Part shown: positions 25,832-34,477 of the stretch, one piece after another
How positions within the stretch are numbered: the first letter of the stretch is position 1
Layout of the letters: each line of letters begins with the position of its first letter
Origin: Clostridiales bacterium
GTDB taxonomy: Bacteria; Bacillota; Clostridia; Saccharofermentanales; Saccharofermentanaceae
Assembly (NCBI GenBank): GCA_017649645.1
Contig: JAGCGK010000193.1
Coordinates: forward strand, 1-46,695
Direction: 5' to 3'
Length of the DNA: 46,695 bases
Notes under the pieces: generated by a model
What the model saw: only the letters and a program-made list of their open reading frames with translations
Told to the model about the DNA's origin: nothing
Databases searched by the model: none
Made by a program: the position numbers and the translations under genes

Positions 25832-26887
25832 ATGCATATGGCTGATGCTTTGTTGTCACCTGCAGTAGCAGGAACAATGTATGTCGCTTCCGCTGCGGTT
25901 GCGGGATTATCGATCTACAAATTGAAGAAAGAGGAGAAACTTACCAGTGAACCGACGTTCAAGAGATTGCCTACTATGGCTGTTATGTCGGCTCTCGTAT
26001 TTGCGGGACAGATGATCAACTACACTATCCCGGGAACAGGTTCATCCGGACATATCTGCGGTGGCATGCTCCTTACAGCACTTTTGGGACCTTACGCAGG
26101 CTTCCTTTCAATGATCACGGTGCTTCTTATCCAATGTCTGTTCTTCGCGGACGGCGGATTGATGGCCTTAGGTTCGAATATATGGAATATGGCGTTTTAC
26201 GGGTGCTTCGTGGGATACTTCCTTATCTATAGACCTATCATGAAGACCAAGATAAATACAAAAGTTAAGCTTATTCTTGCATCGGTATTAGGTTGTATTA
26301 TCACATTACAGATGGGCGCATTCTCGGTTGTCCTTGAGACATCTTTATCAGGCATCACGGAACTTCCTTTTAAGTCTTTCGTTATGCTTATGCAGCCTAT
26401 CCATCTTGCAATAGGTCTTGTTGAAGGTCTTGCAACTTCTGCAGTTCTCGTATTTGTTCACTCCACATCTCCTGATCTTATCAAGGGTACTGAGAAAGAA
26501 GAGAACAAGAAGAGTTCACTTAAAGTCACTATCGCAGTTCTTCTTGCCTGCGTCGTTGTTATCGGCGGTGGTTTCTCGCTTCTTGCAAGCGGCAATCCTG
26601 ACGGACTCGAGTGGGCTTTGTTCGGTAACACCGAATACAGTGAGAGCAGAACAAACATGGGACTTGATGAAGAAGATTACGGAACATCAAGTAAAGTAGC
26701 CGACACGGCAGGATCCATACAGGAGAAGACATCATTCCTTCCTGATTATGCTTTCTCTTCAGACAGCGAGAATCCTCTCGGAACAACAGTTTCAGGTGTT
26801 GTAGGTTCTGCGATCGTTGCTGTTATAGCGATCGGCATCTGTTTTGCAGGCGGTTTCTTCCGCAAGAAGAATAAGAAGACGACCTGA
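25832..26887 (+). CDS. nikMN: Nickel/cobalt ECF-type permease NikMN (CbiM with fused NikN/PDGLE domain)
   Basis: A 351-residue fusion. Residues 1-215 are CbiM/NikM with about seven helices; the N-terminus MHMADALLSPAVAG supplies the metal-binding amine, His2 and other ligands, and GTGSSGHICGGML and QCLFFADGGLMALGSNIWNM are strongly conserved. After a cytoplasmic linker (GTEKEENKKSS) comes the NikN-like part: a helix, then NPDGLEWALFGN (PDGLE motif), an extracytoplasmic loop and a final helix with a basic tail. The fusion is typical of nickel rather than cobalt transporters of the ECF family. It works with CbiQ and CbiO encoded next. AGGAGG precedes the start, seven bases after larC. Confidence 0.93.
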   Translation: MHMADALLSPAVAGTMYVASAAVAGLSIYKLKKEEKLTSEPTFKRLPTMAVMSALVFAGQMINYTIPGTGSSGHICGGMLLTALLGPYAGFLSMITVLLIQCLFFADGGLMALGSNIWNMAFYGCFVGYFLIYRPIMKTKINTKVKLILASVLGCIITLQMGAFSVVLETSLSGITELPFKSFVMLMQPIHLAIGLVEGLATSAVLVFVHSTSPDLIKGTEKEENKKSSLKVTIAVLLACVVVIGGGFSLLASGNPDGLEWALFGNTEYSESRTNMGLDEEDYGTSSKVADTAGSIQEKTSFLPDYAFSSDSENPLGTTVSGVVGSAIVAVIAIGICFAGGFFRKKNKKTT

Positions 26888-26898
26888 TAGGGTTAGAA

Positions 26899-27699
26899 AT
26901 GAACAGAGCAAGAGAGGCATCTTCCGAGATACGTTCTGTCGAGGACTTAAGTAAGCTTGAATCTCCGGTCCATGACCTGAGCCCACTATCCAAGCTTCTT
27001 TTGACCATCGTCTATATCGCGACGGTAGCATCATTTAATAAGTACGACATCGTCGGCTTGTTCGCGATGATACTGGTGCCTCTTTTGGGTTATATGTTAA
27101 GCGGGATTTCTGTAAGCACTTGTTTTCGAAAACTAAAGGTGGTGCTTCCGATCGTACTTTTGGTTGGCATAGTAAATCCTTTTTTGGATCGTGGGATCAT
27201 GTTTTCGATAGGGAGCTTTAAAGTAAGTTACGGCATCGTGTCCATGGTGACGCTGATGCTTAAAGGTGTATTCAGTCTGATGGCGTCGTTCCTTCTTGTG
27301 GCGACGACGCCTATAGACGACCTTTGTAAGAGCCTTCGTAAGATCCATATGCCTAAGATCATTGTGTCGTTACTTCTGTTGACATATAGATACGTTTCTA
27401 TGTTTTTGGATGAGGTCGCGACCATGACGGAGAGCTATTCTTTGAGGGCACCGGGGCAAAACGGTATAGCGTTTAAGTCTTGGGGATCTTTTCTGGGGCA
27501 GCTCATCATAAGGAGCATGAATAAAGCAGACCGTAATTACGGAAGCATGATGCTGCGCGGATTTAACGGTGAATTTTATTACTGTGACAGGGTATTTTCG
27601 AAGTTGTCGTGGCTTTGGATCCCGATACTTATCGCGGCTTGCGTTCTTATGAGATTATTTAACGTTCCGGCTTTGGTCGGTTCATTGTTCGTGAGGTAA
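26899..27699 (+). CDS. cbiQ: ECF transporter transmembrane component CbiQ/NikQ
   Basis: A 266-residue energy-coupling transmembrane protein with about six helices. The two coupling helices that bind the ATPase carry ATMTESYSLRAPGQNG (about residues 176-191) and YGSMMLRGFNG (about 214-224), matching the paired ARG-like motifs of CbiQ. The N-terminal hydrophilic segment ends DLSPLSKLLLT, the usual start of helix 1. It starts 11 bases after the NikMN gene, and the ATPase gene begins two bases after its stop. Role: links ATP hydrolysis to nickel uptake at the membrane. Confidence 0.92.
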   Translation: MNRAREASSEIRSVEDLSKLESPVHDLSPLSKLLLTIVYIATVASFNKYDIVGLFAMILVPLLGYMLSGISVSTCFRKLKVVLPIVLLVGIVNPFLDRGIMFSIGSFKVSYGIVSMVTLMLKGVFSLMASFLLVATTPIDDLCKSLRKIHMPKIIVSLLLLTYRYVSMFLDEVATMTESYSLRAPGQNGIAFKSWGSFLGQLIIRSMNKADRNYGSMMLRGFNGEFYYCDRVFSKLSWLWIPILIAACVLMRLFNVPALVGSLFVR

Positions 27700-27701
27700 A
27701 G

Positions 27702-28421
27702 ATGATAGACATCAGGGGTCTGACAGTTGAATATGAAGGCGGGATCAAGGCACTCGACGGTGTTGATCTTGTTATCTCCGAAGGAGATTCGTTAGGCCTT
27801 ATCGGAGCGAACGGAGCAGGTAAGAGCAGCCTTTTCAGATCGCTTACCGGACTTACGGCTTTTAAAGGTTCGATAATGTTTAACGGACTTGAAGTCATTA
27901 AGAAAAATATGCCTGAGATACGTAAGGATATCGGCTACGTTATCCAGGAATCCGATGATCAGATGTTTATGCCAAAGGTTATAGAGGATATGATCTTTGG
28001 ACCTGTGAACTACGGAATGGCAAAAGACGACGCCGTCAAAAAGGCAGATGAGATATTGGAACAATTGGAGATAAGCCATCTTAAGGATCGATATAATCAC
28101 AAGATCTCAGGCGGAGAGAAGAAGATGGCGGCAATAGCTACCATCCTCATGATGAAACCGAAGGTGATCCTTTTCGATGAGCCTACATCATCTCTGGATC
28201 CTCATAACAGGCGCACCGTTATTAATGCAATAATGGAAATTGAGGCTACGAAGATAGTAGCTTCACACGACCTTGATCTCATCTATGATATATGCGACAA
28301 AGTGGCTTTGTTAAACCGCGGATGTATCGTCAAGGTTGGAAGTAAGGATGAAATTTTAAGGGACAAAAAACTTTTGGAGGAAAACGGATTAGAATTACCT
28401 CTTTCTTTTTCTGGCAGGTAA
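27702..28421 (+). CDS. cbiO: ECF transporter ATPase CbiO/NikO
   Basis: A 239-residue ABC ATPase. Walker A is GANGAGKSS (35-43), the Q-loop YVIQESDDQMF, the signature ISGGEKKMA, Walker B VILFDEPTSSLDP and the switch His in VASHDLD. The QESDDQMF segment after the Q-loop is typical of ECF-type ATPases. It drives nickel uptake with NikMN and CbiQ and is the last gene of the six-member lar/nickel unit. No clear terminator follows; a new AT-rich promoter region and the glycan locus begin about 20 bases later. Confidence 0.93.
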   Translation: MIDIRGLTVEYEGGIKALDGVDLVISEGDSLGLIGANGAGKSSLFRSLTGLTAFKGSIMFNGLEVIKKNMPEIRKDIGYVIQESDDQMFMPKVIEDMIFGPVNYGMAKDDAVKKADEILEQLEISHLKDRYNHKISGGEKKMAAIATILMMKPKVILFDEPTSSLDPHNRRTVINAIMEIEATKIVASHDLDLIYDICDKVALLNRGCIVKVGSKDEILRDKKLLEENGLELPLSFSGR

Positions 28422-28441
28422 GACCCTAAGAGTAATCAATC

Positions 28442-28469
28442 TTTTATAATATTTTTATTAGTGTATAAT
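28442..28469 (+). promoter_or_regulatory. AT-rich promoter region ahead of rfbA
   Basis: Two TATAAT boxes (28445-28450 and 28464-28469) in a very AT-rich gap. For the second, TTTTAT at 28442-28447 is a poor -35 with a 16-bp spacer. A strong AGGAGGT ribosome site follows. This is the only promoter-like gap before the long run of glycan genes. Confidence 0.4.
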
Positions 28470-28495
28470 AAAATATATTTTATAGGAGGTCGATT

Positions 28496-29398
28496 ATGAA
28501 GGGGATTGTTTTGGCAGGAGGAGAAGGAACACGTCTTTATCCGTTGACGACTGTTACCAGTAAACAGCTTCTTCCTGTTTATGATAAACCTATGATCTAC
28601 TATCCGCTGTCCACTTTAATGCTGGCAGGGATCAAAGAGATATTGATAATAAGTACCCCACACGATATTGACAGATTCAAAAGTCTTTTGGGAGACGGAT
28701 CTCGATTTGGTATTTCTCTTTCGTATGAGATCCAGAAAGATCCGAATGGTCTTGCAGAGGCTTTTATCATTGGGGAAAAATTTATTGGCGATGACTCCTG
28801 TGCAATGATATTGGGTGACAATATCTTCTACGGAAGCGGTTTCAGAGGAATACTGAAAGAAGCTGTAAGACTTGCTGAAGAAGATAAAGTAGCGACTATT
28901 TTCGGATATTATGTTCAGGACCCTGAGAGGTTTGGTGTCGTAACCATAGATGAAGCAGGAAAACCTGTGCGTCTTGTAGAAAAACCTACAAAACCTGAAA
29001 GTAACTATGCAGTAACCGGATTGTACTTTTTCCCGTCAGGTGTTTCTGACAGGGCCCGTAAAGTCGAGCGTTCCGCGAGAGGTGAATTGGAGATAACAAC
29101 TCTTAATCAGATGTATCTTGATGAAGAAAAACTCCATGTAAAGATTTTCGGACGTGGTTTTGCCTGGATAGATGCAGGTACAATGGATAGTCTTATTGAT
29201 GCTGCTGACTTTGTCAGGATCATCGAAAACAGACAAGGTATCATGATAGCTTCTTTGGAGGAAATCGCATACATCAACAGGTGGATAGACAGAGAAAAAC
29301 TTTTGGAAGTGTCTGAAAAGTACGGAAAGAGTCCTTATGGCGAACACTTAAAGACAGTTGCTCAAGGAAGAATTCACTACGAGGGAAATCAATTATGA
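28496..29398 (+). CDS. rfbA: Glucose-1-phosphate thymidylyltransferase RmlA/RfbA
   Basis: Makes dTDP-glucose from dTTP and glucose 1-phosphate, the first step to dTDP-6-deoxy sugars. 300 residues; it starts MKGIVLAGGEGTRLYPLT with the nucleotide loop and then SKQLLPVYDKPMIYYPLS. ILGDNIFYGSGF (metal-binding Asp), FGVVTID, VEKPTKP, the substrate segment GLYFF and WIDAGTMDSL are all present. The length and motifs match RmlA closely. The next gene overlaps by four bases (ATGA). No rmlC or rmlD is seen in the window. Confidence 0.95.
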   Translation: MKGIVLAGGEGTRLYPLTTVTSKQLLPVYDKPMIYYPLSTLMLAGIKEILIISTPHDIDRFKSLLGDGSRFGISLSYEIQKDPNGLAEAFIIGEKFIGDDSCAMILGDNIFYGSGFRGILKEAVRLAEEDKVATIFGYYVQDPERFGVVTIDEAGKPVRLVEKPTKPESNYAVTGLYFFPSGVSDRARKVERSARGELEITTLNQMYLDEEKLHVKIFGRGFAWIDAGTMDSLIDAADFVRIIENRQGIMIASLEEIAYINRWIDREKLLEVSEKYGKSPYGEHLKTVAQGRIHYEGNQL

Positions 29399-30423
29399 GG
29401 ATGTTGGTAACAGGTGGTGCCGGTTTTATAGGTGCCAATTTTGTTTTTTATATGTTGAGAGAATATCAGGATATCTCTATCATCTGCGTTGATAAACTCA
29501 CATATGCGGGCAATCTTTCCACACTTGAGAGTGTAATGGATGATAACAGATTTGAGTTTGTCAAAATGGATATTTGCGATAGAGAAGGTATTTATGGACT
29601 GTTTGAAGAAAAAAAGCCGGATGTTGTTGTCAATTTTGCTGCTGAGACCCATGTAGACAGATCGATAACTGATCCGGATGTTTTTTTGAGAACAAACATT
29701 ATGGGAACCTGCGTTCTTATGGATGCATGCAGGGAATATGGAAATATCAGATTTCATCAGATAAGTACTGATGAGGTTTATGGTGACCTTCCTTTGGATC
29801 GTCCGGATCTTATGTTTACCGAAGAAACTCCGATTCATACGTCGTCACCATATAGCAGCAGTAAAGCATCTGCAGATCTTTTGGTTCTCGCATATTACAG
29901 AACATACAATCTGCCGGTTACGATATCCAGATGTTCAAATAATTACGGACCTTATCAGTTTCCTGAGAAATTGATTCCTCTCATGATAGCTAATGCTACG
30001 GCTGATAGACCTCTGCCTGTTTACGGTCAGGGATTGAACGTCAGGGATTGGCTTTATGTTGATGATCACTGCGCTGCGGTGGATCTCATAATCCGTGACG
30101 GAATGATAGGTGAAGTCTACAACATCGGCGGACATAATGAGATGAGAAATATCGACATAGTCAAGCTTATCCTTAAGAAGTTGGGAAAGTCCGAAGATCT
30201 GATCACCTACGTAACGGACAGAAAAGGTCACGATCTTCGATATGCCATCGATCCTGAAAAGATCCATAAGGAACTTGGTTGGTTACCGAGTGTGAGATTT
30301 GAAGATGGAATAGAAAAAACTATAGATTGGTATATCGATAATCGCGAATGGTGGGAAAAGATCATAAATGGCGAGTACAAGGAGTACTATAGAAAAATGT
30401 ATGGTTCGGTGGAGAATAAATGA
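29395..30423 (+). CDS. rfbB: dTDP-glucose 4,6-dehydratase RmlB/RfbB
   Basis: A 342-residue extended short-chain dehydrogenase converting dTDP-glucose to dTDP-4-keto-6-deoxyglucose with tightly bound NAD+. The glycine motif is GGAGFIGANF (about 6-15). The active-site STDEVYGDL and YSSSKASAD (YxxxK) are present, as are RCSNNYGPYQFPEKLIPL and the substrate segment RDWLYVDDHC. It overlaps rfbA by ATGA and the next gene by ATGA too, showing tight coupling. With no RmlC/D nearby, its product may be used by an aminotransferase or by enzymes encoded elsewhere. Confidence 0.95.
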   Translation: MRMLVTGGAGFIGANFVFYMLREYQDISIICVDKLTYAGNLSTLESVMDDNRFEFVKMDICDREGIYGLFEEKKPDVVVNFAAETHVDRSITDPDVFLRTNIMGTCVLMDACREYGNIRFHQISTDEVYGDLPLDRPDLMFTEETPIHTSSPYSSSKASADLLVLAYYRTYNLPVTISRCSNNYGPYQFPEKLIPLMIANATADRPLPVYGQGLNVRDWLYVDDHCAAVDLIIRDGMIGEVYNIGGHNEMRNIDIVKLILKKLGKSEDLITYVTDRKGHDLRYAIDPEKIHKELGWLPSVRFEDGIEKTIDWYIDNREWWEKIINGEYKEYYRKMYGSVENK

Positions 30424-32300
30424 GTAGCGCAGAAAACAGCATGAACGCAATTAAGCCTAATAGTAAGAGTGCTTTCTTGGAGTTTTTTAAGAAAAGACCG
30501 CTATTAACTGCGCTTACCATTAACTTCTTTTCATTTCTAATCAGGTTCCTGACTATGGATATTAAATACGAAGTATCCGATGATCATATGCAGGATGCTT
30601 TGCTTTCGGGAGCTTTCGGAAATGGATATGACCCGTATATGCTTTTTTCCAACCCGATTCTGGGTTTCTTTTTAAAGTTTTTCTATCAGCTGATACCAAC
30701 TGTGAGTTTCTATTTCCTGTTCATGGAAGTATTGGCTTTCATTTCAGTAACCGCGATCATTTATATCCTTCTCAAGAAAAACATGAATATTGCCGGAATA
30801 CTATTAAGTGTATTATTCCTGCTTGCGGGTTCTGATGACATTTATGTTCTTGTGCAATTTACGAAAATAGCTGCTGTAGCCGGTATGGCGGGCGGAGTAT
30901 TGGTCCTTTACGGAATCTTTGACGCTCCCAAAAGAAAACCGGTATACATAATCATCGGCACTTTGATTACGGTTTCGGGATCTCTTTTGAGATTTGCTTC
31001 CATATACATATCACTGATTTTTTTAGGTTTGGTTTTTCTTTACAATGCGTATGCAAGTCTTAAAGATTCGAAAGGGTTATCGAAGGAAACAATAAAGAAA
31101 ATAGTTATCGGCTTTTCTTTATGTGTAGTTCTCGTTGGAATGTTGTTTGGTTTGTTAAGATTCGGAGATTGGCTTAAGAATAGAAATCCTGAATATAAGA
31201 CCTTTTCTGATTTCCAACCATACAGATCTCACATTACGGATATTTGGGTGCCGAGTTATGACGCAGTCAGCGATACATATACAGAGTTGGGATATGACGA
31301 AACTGACTACTATATGTTAAACAGCTGGGAATTCGTGGATCAATCCATCTATCCTAATGAGGATTTGGAAAAAGTTGGTTCCATTAATATTGCAGTATCG
31401 GATGATCTTACAAATTCCGTCATTTTTTCTATTGGCGACTGGGTGATGAGAGGTACGATGTGGTATTGGTGTACGTTATGCCTTTATGCCATGATCATAG
31501 TCGCTGCTTTGAACGGTAAGAGACTTTTATGGCCTTTCCTGGTTTTGCTTTCGACTGTTTTATTGTTGGTATGTTTTATATACACGGGACGCACTGCATA
31601 CAGAGTTGAGTTTAGTACGATCATATGCGCAGAAATGCTTATCTTGGCTACGTTTGAATCCGACAATCAAAATTCTCTCAGCAAAAAGGTGATCGATGCC
31701 TTTGGAAAAAAGATACCTTACACAGAGCTTATTGCGACTGTGGTTACGTTGATAATGATATGTGTTCACTTGCCTCTTTTTATTCCGGACAGTAGTCAAT
31801 TAAGTATGTCTGATGAGGAATACCGTGAACTATTCAATAATACGATGTTGGCATCCGGAGACTTTGATAAAAACAAGTACAGATTCAGATCTGCGGATCG
31901 TAAACCGCTTCCTAACATCTTGAATTACATAAAGTCAGATGACTCTCACTATTACTACGTTGACCTTTATACAGCGATGCAGACATTTTATTTCAATTAT
32001 GATCCTTGGATTAGACCTGAAGAGGGAATGTTCAAAGATCAGTATGTGTATTTTGGAAGTGTTGCGTTGCATCACCCGGGAGAGAAGTATGCACTTCAGC
32101 AGCACGGAATTGATCCGGATAATCCATTTTCTGCATTGACTGATAACAGTGTCTTCGTTGTAGATACTAATTTTATTGACATTAAATTGGCATATGTAAG
32201 AAAGTATTACAATCCTGATGCAGAACTTGGATATGTCGATACGGTTGACGGATACGATATCTGGAAGATCTTTGTTCCTGAAACTGTTGATGAAGAATAA
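30420..32300 (+). CDS. Large polytopic membrane protein of the glycan locus (GT-C-like or polymerase candidate)
   Basis: A 626-residue protein with about 11-12 membrane helices and a soluble C-terminal ~160 residues. The first external loop contains YEVSDDHMQDALLSGAFGNG, an acidic Asp-Asp motif at the position of the metal or catalytic site in GT-C transferases. The C-terminal domain (FRSADRKPLPNIL, then YYYVDLYTAMQTFYFNYDPW) resembles the external domain of other Clostridia membrane transferases. It could transfer a lipid-linked sugar or act as the repeat-unit polymerase, which is otherwise missing. Family not recognised with certainty. It overlaps rfbB by four bases. Confidence 0.55.
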   Translation: MSSAENSMNAIKPNSKSAFLEFFKKRPLLTALTINFFSFLIRFLTMDIKYEVSDDHMQDALLSGAFGNGYDPYMLFSNPILGFFLKFFYQLIPTVSFYFLFMEVLAFISVTAIIYILLKKNMNIAGILLSVLFLLAGSDDIYVLVQFTKIAAVAGMAGGVLVLYGIFDAPKRKPVYIIIGTLITVSGSLLRFASIYISLIFLGLVFLYNAYASLKDSKGLSKETIKKIVIGFSLCVVLVGMLFGLLRFGDWLKNRNPEYKTFSDFQPYRSHITDIWVPSYDAVSDTYTELGYDETDYYMLNSWEFVDQSIYPNEDLEKVGSINIAVSDDLTNSVIFSIGDWVMRGTMWYWCTLCLYAMIIVAALNGKRLLWPFLVLLSTVLLLVCFIYTGRTAYRVEFSTIICAEMLILATFESDNQNSLSKKVIDAFGKKIPYTELIATVVTLIMICVHLPLFIPDSSQLSMSDEEYRELFNNTMLASGDFDKNKYRFRSADRKPLPNILNYIKSDDSHYYYVDLYTAMQTFYFNYDPWIRPEEGMFKDQYVYFGSVALHHPGEKYALQQHGIDPDNPFSALTDNSVFVVDTNFIDIKLAYVRKYYNPDAELGYVDTVDGYDIWKIFVPETVDEE

Positions 32301-32318
32301 GAACAAACGAGGTTTGAT

Positions 32319-33518
32319 ATGGCAAAGATAATGGTAGTCTGCGGCGGTGACTGGCAGATTGAACTGATCAAAAAAGCTAAGAGTATGGGACACTATGTTA
32401 TCTGTTCCAACCTTTATGAAAACTCGCCTGCATTTCCGTATGCGGATGTCGGTGAAGTTGCAGACGTTTTGGATAAGGAGACCAATCTTAAGATCGCTTT
32501 AAAACACAGACCTGATGCGGTCATTACAGACCAAAGTGATATTGCGGTGCCTACGGTAGCTTATCTTAATGAGAAGTTGGGACTTAGGGGCATTGGAACC
32601 GATAAAGCAGATCTTTTCACGGATAAGTCTCTTCAGAGAAAATTCTGCAAGGAACATGGAATACCGGTACCTGATTTTATACTGTGTTCAACCCCTGAGG
32701 AGGCATTACCTCTTCTCGAAAAACACGGCAAAATGATAATTAAGCCTATCGACAGTCAATCAAGCCGTGGAGTGTTTACCATTACAAGTAAGGAACAGCT
32801 TTTCGAAAAGTACCAGGAAACATTAGGCTGGTCAAACAGAGCTAAACTGTTCATGGCAGAAGAGTATATCGAAGGACGCGAATTTACCATAGACGGCCTT
32901 GTTATAAACGGTCATCATTATCCTCTTTGTATCTCGGTCAAGGAAATGTATCCTCATAATCCGAATATCTCAATGATGCAGAGTTACTCTTATCTTTCGG
33001 ATGAATTTGACTACGATCTTTTGCGTAAGACCAATAAGCAGTTTATTGAATCTACCGGTCTTCCTATGGGTCTTACGCATTCGGAATACAGATATCATGA
33101 TGGTCAGTTCTATATTGTTGAAGCAGGTGCACGGGGAGGCGGAAGCAATCTGTCCGGTAAGATAGTGCCGTTCGTTTCCGAGATCGATAATTGCGGTTAT
33201 CTTATCAAGGAAGCTTTGGGTGAGCCTGTTGATGAAGATGCAGTTAAGAATAAAGTATTCAACAGTTCAAAATATGTAGTTATGAGATTCTTCGACTTTG
33301 GAGAAGGAATAGTAGATAATGTAAAGGGAGAGGATTTCTTAAAGAATCATCCTATGCTCCTTGATTATCAGCTTAACTTCAAGGTGGGAGATGAACTTAA
33401 GAAACCGAAATACGGCCGATTGAGACCGGGACATTTCATTATTGGTTCTGACAATAAGGAAAGGGTTATCGAAGAGGCGAACAAGATACTTAATACTGTC
33501 AAGGTGGTATATAGATAA
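32319..33518 (+). CDS. ATP-grasp ligase
   Basis: A 399-residue ATP-grasp enzyme of the PurK/carbamoyl-phosphate-synthase-like branch. It has an N-terminal pre-ATP-grasp Rossmann part (MAKIMVVCGGDWQIELIKKAK), DVLDKETNLKIALKHRPDAV, then the ATP-binding part with KSLQRKFCKEHGIPVPDF, IIKPIDSQSSRGV (phosphate loop), EEYIEGREFTIDGLV (adenine/Mg region) and FYIVEAGARGGGSN (metal ligand region). Such enzymes join a carboxylate to an amine or thiol using ATP. In this setting it may attach an amino or hydroxy acid to an amino sugar (inference). GAGG precedes ATG 32319. The GT2 gene overlaps its last base. Confidence 0.85.
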   Translation: MAKIMVVCGGDWQIELIKKAKSMGHYVICSNLYENSPAFPYADVGEVADVLDKETNLKIALKHRPDAVITDQSDIAVPTVAYLNEKLGLRGIGTDKADLFTDKSLQRKFCKEHGIPVPDFILCSTPEEALPLLEKHGKMIIKPIDSQSSRGVFTITSKEQLFEKYQETLGWSNRAKLFMAEEYIEGREFTIDGLVINGHHYPLCISVKEMYPHNPNISMMQSYSYLSDEFDYDLLRKTNKQFIESTGLPMGLTHSEYRYHDGQFYIVEAGARGGGSNLSGKIVPFVSEIDNCGYLIKEALGEPVDEDAVKNKVFNSSKYVVMRFFDFGEGIVDNVKGEDFLKNHPMLLDYQLNFKVGDELKKPKYGRLRPGHFIIGSDNKERVIEEANKILNTVKVVYR

Positions 33519-34477
33519 TGGCTGATAATAAAAGAGAGAAGATTAGTTTTGTTATACCATGCTACAACTCGACTAATACTATCGGGACTGTAGTAGAGGA
33601 GATCAAGACAGTCATGACTCAGGAATTGAGTTCCTATGACTATGAGATCGTGCTTGTAAATGATGGTTCACCTGACGGAACTACTTATGGCGCCATCTTG
33701 GATATTGTTGCAAAAGAAAAACACATAAAGGGGATCAATCTTGCCAGAAATTTCGGTCAGCCTTCTGCTGTAATGGCTGCTCTTAATCACGCTACAGGTG
33801 ACTATGTTGTATGCGGTGACGATGACGGACAGACGCCGTTTTGTGAATTTCCTAAGCTTTTCGCTAAGATTCAGGAAGGATATGATCTTGTAGAAGCCCG
33901 ATATGCTACAAGAGAGAAAAGATCTCTTTTCAGACGCATGGGAACATTCATGAATGAAGGAATGTCCACATGGCTTATTTCCAAACCTAAGGATCTTGAA
34001 CTTACAACTTATTGGGTTGTAAAAAGATTCATCGTTGACCAGATGATCCAATATCCTAATACATACCCGTATTTGGGCGGACTTATGCTTCGTGCAACTC
34101 AAAATGCTTGTAATGTTGATGTATCTCACAGAGAAAGACTATCAGGCAAATCAGGATACAATTTCAGAAAGATGCTCGAGCTGTGGCTCAACGGATTTAC
34201 ATCATTTTCGGTTGAGCCGCTGAGATTAATGTCCAAGCTTGGAATATTGGTTTCTATTCTCGGATTTTTATTTGGTATATTCATTGTTGTTCGTAAGATC
34301 ATTGATCCTTCGATCAGTGCAGGATACAGTTCTATTATGGCTGTCATGGTCTTCTTCTTTGGTATTGTATTCTTTTTCTTGGGTGTTTTGGGTGAGTATG
34401 TCGGAAGGATATACATTTCTCTTAACAGAGCACCGCAGTTTGTTGTAAAGGATTATAAAGAGTCTGATGAGCTTTGA
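33518..34477 (+). CDS. GT2 glycosyltransferase (polyprenyl-phosphate type)
   Basis: A 319-residue GT-A enzyme with two C-terminal membrane helices (about 243-265 and 278-302), the GtrB/ArnC/DPM1-like layout that loads a sugar onto polyprenyl phosphate or extends a lipid-linked glycan. Motifs: ISFVIPCYNSTNTIGTVVEE, YEIVLVNDGSPDGT, NFGQPSAVMAALNHATGDYVV, and DDDGQTP (DXD). RERLSGKSGYNFRKML before the helices is typical of this group. The sugar is unknown. It overlaps the end of the ATP-grasp gene and the start of the PLP gene. Confidence 0.88.
   Translation: MADNKREKISFVIPCYNSTNTIGTVVEEIKTVMTQELSSYDYEIVLVNDGSPDGTTYGAILDIVAKEKHIKGINLARNFGQPSAVMAALNHATGDYVVCGDDDGQTPFCEFPKLFAKIQEGYDLVEARYATREKRSLFRRMGTFMNEGMSTWLISKPKDLELTTYWVVKRFIVDQMIQYPNTYPYLGGLMLRATQNACNVDVSHRERLSGKSGYNFRKMLELWLNGFTSFSVEPLRLMSKLGILVSILGFLFGIFIVVRKIIDPSISAGYSSIMAVMVFFFGIVFFFLGVLGEYVGRIYISLNRAPQFVVKDYKESDEL

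Noticed and set aside
28496-30423. Complete dTDP-rhamnose operon
   Set aside because: No RmlC epimerase or RmlD reductase was found; only rfbA and rfbB are present.
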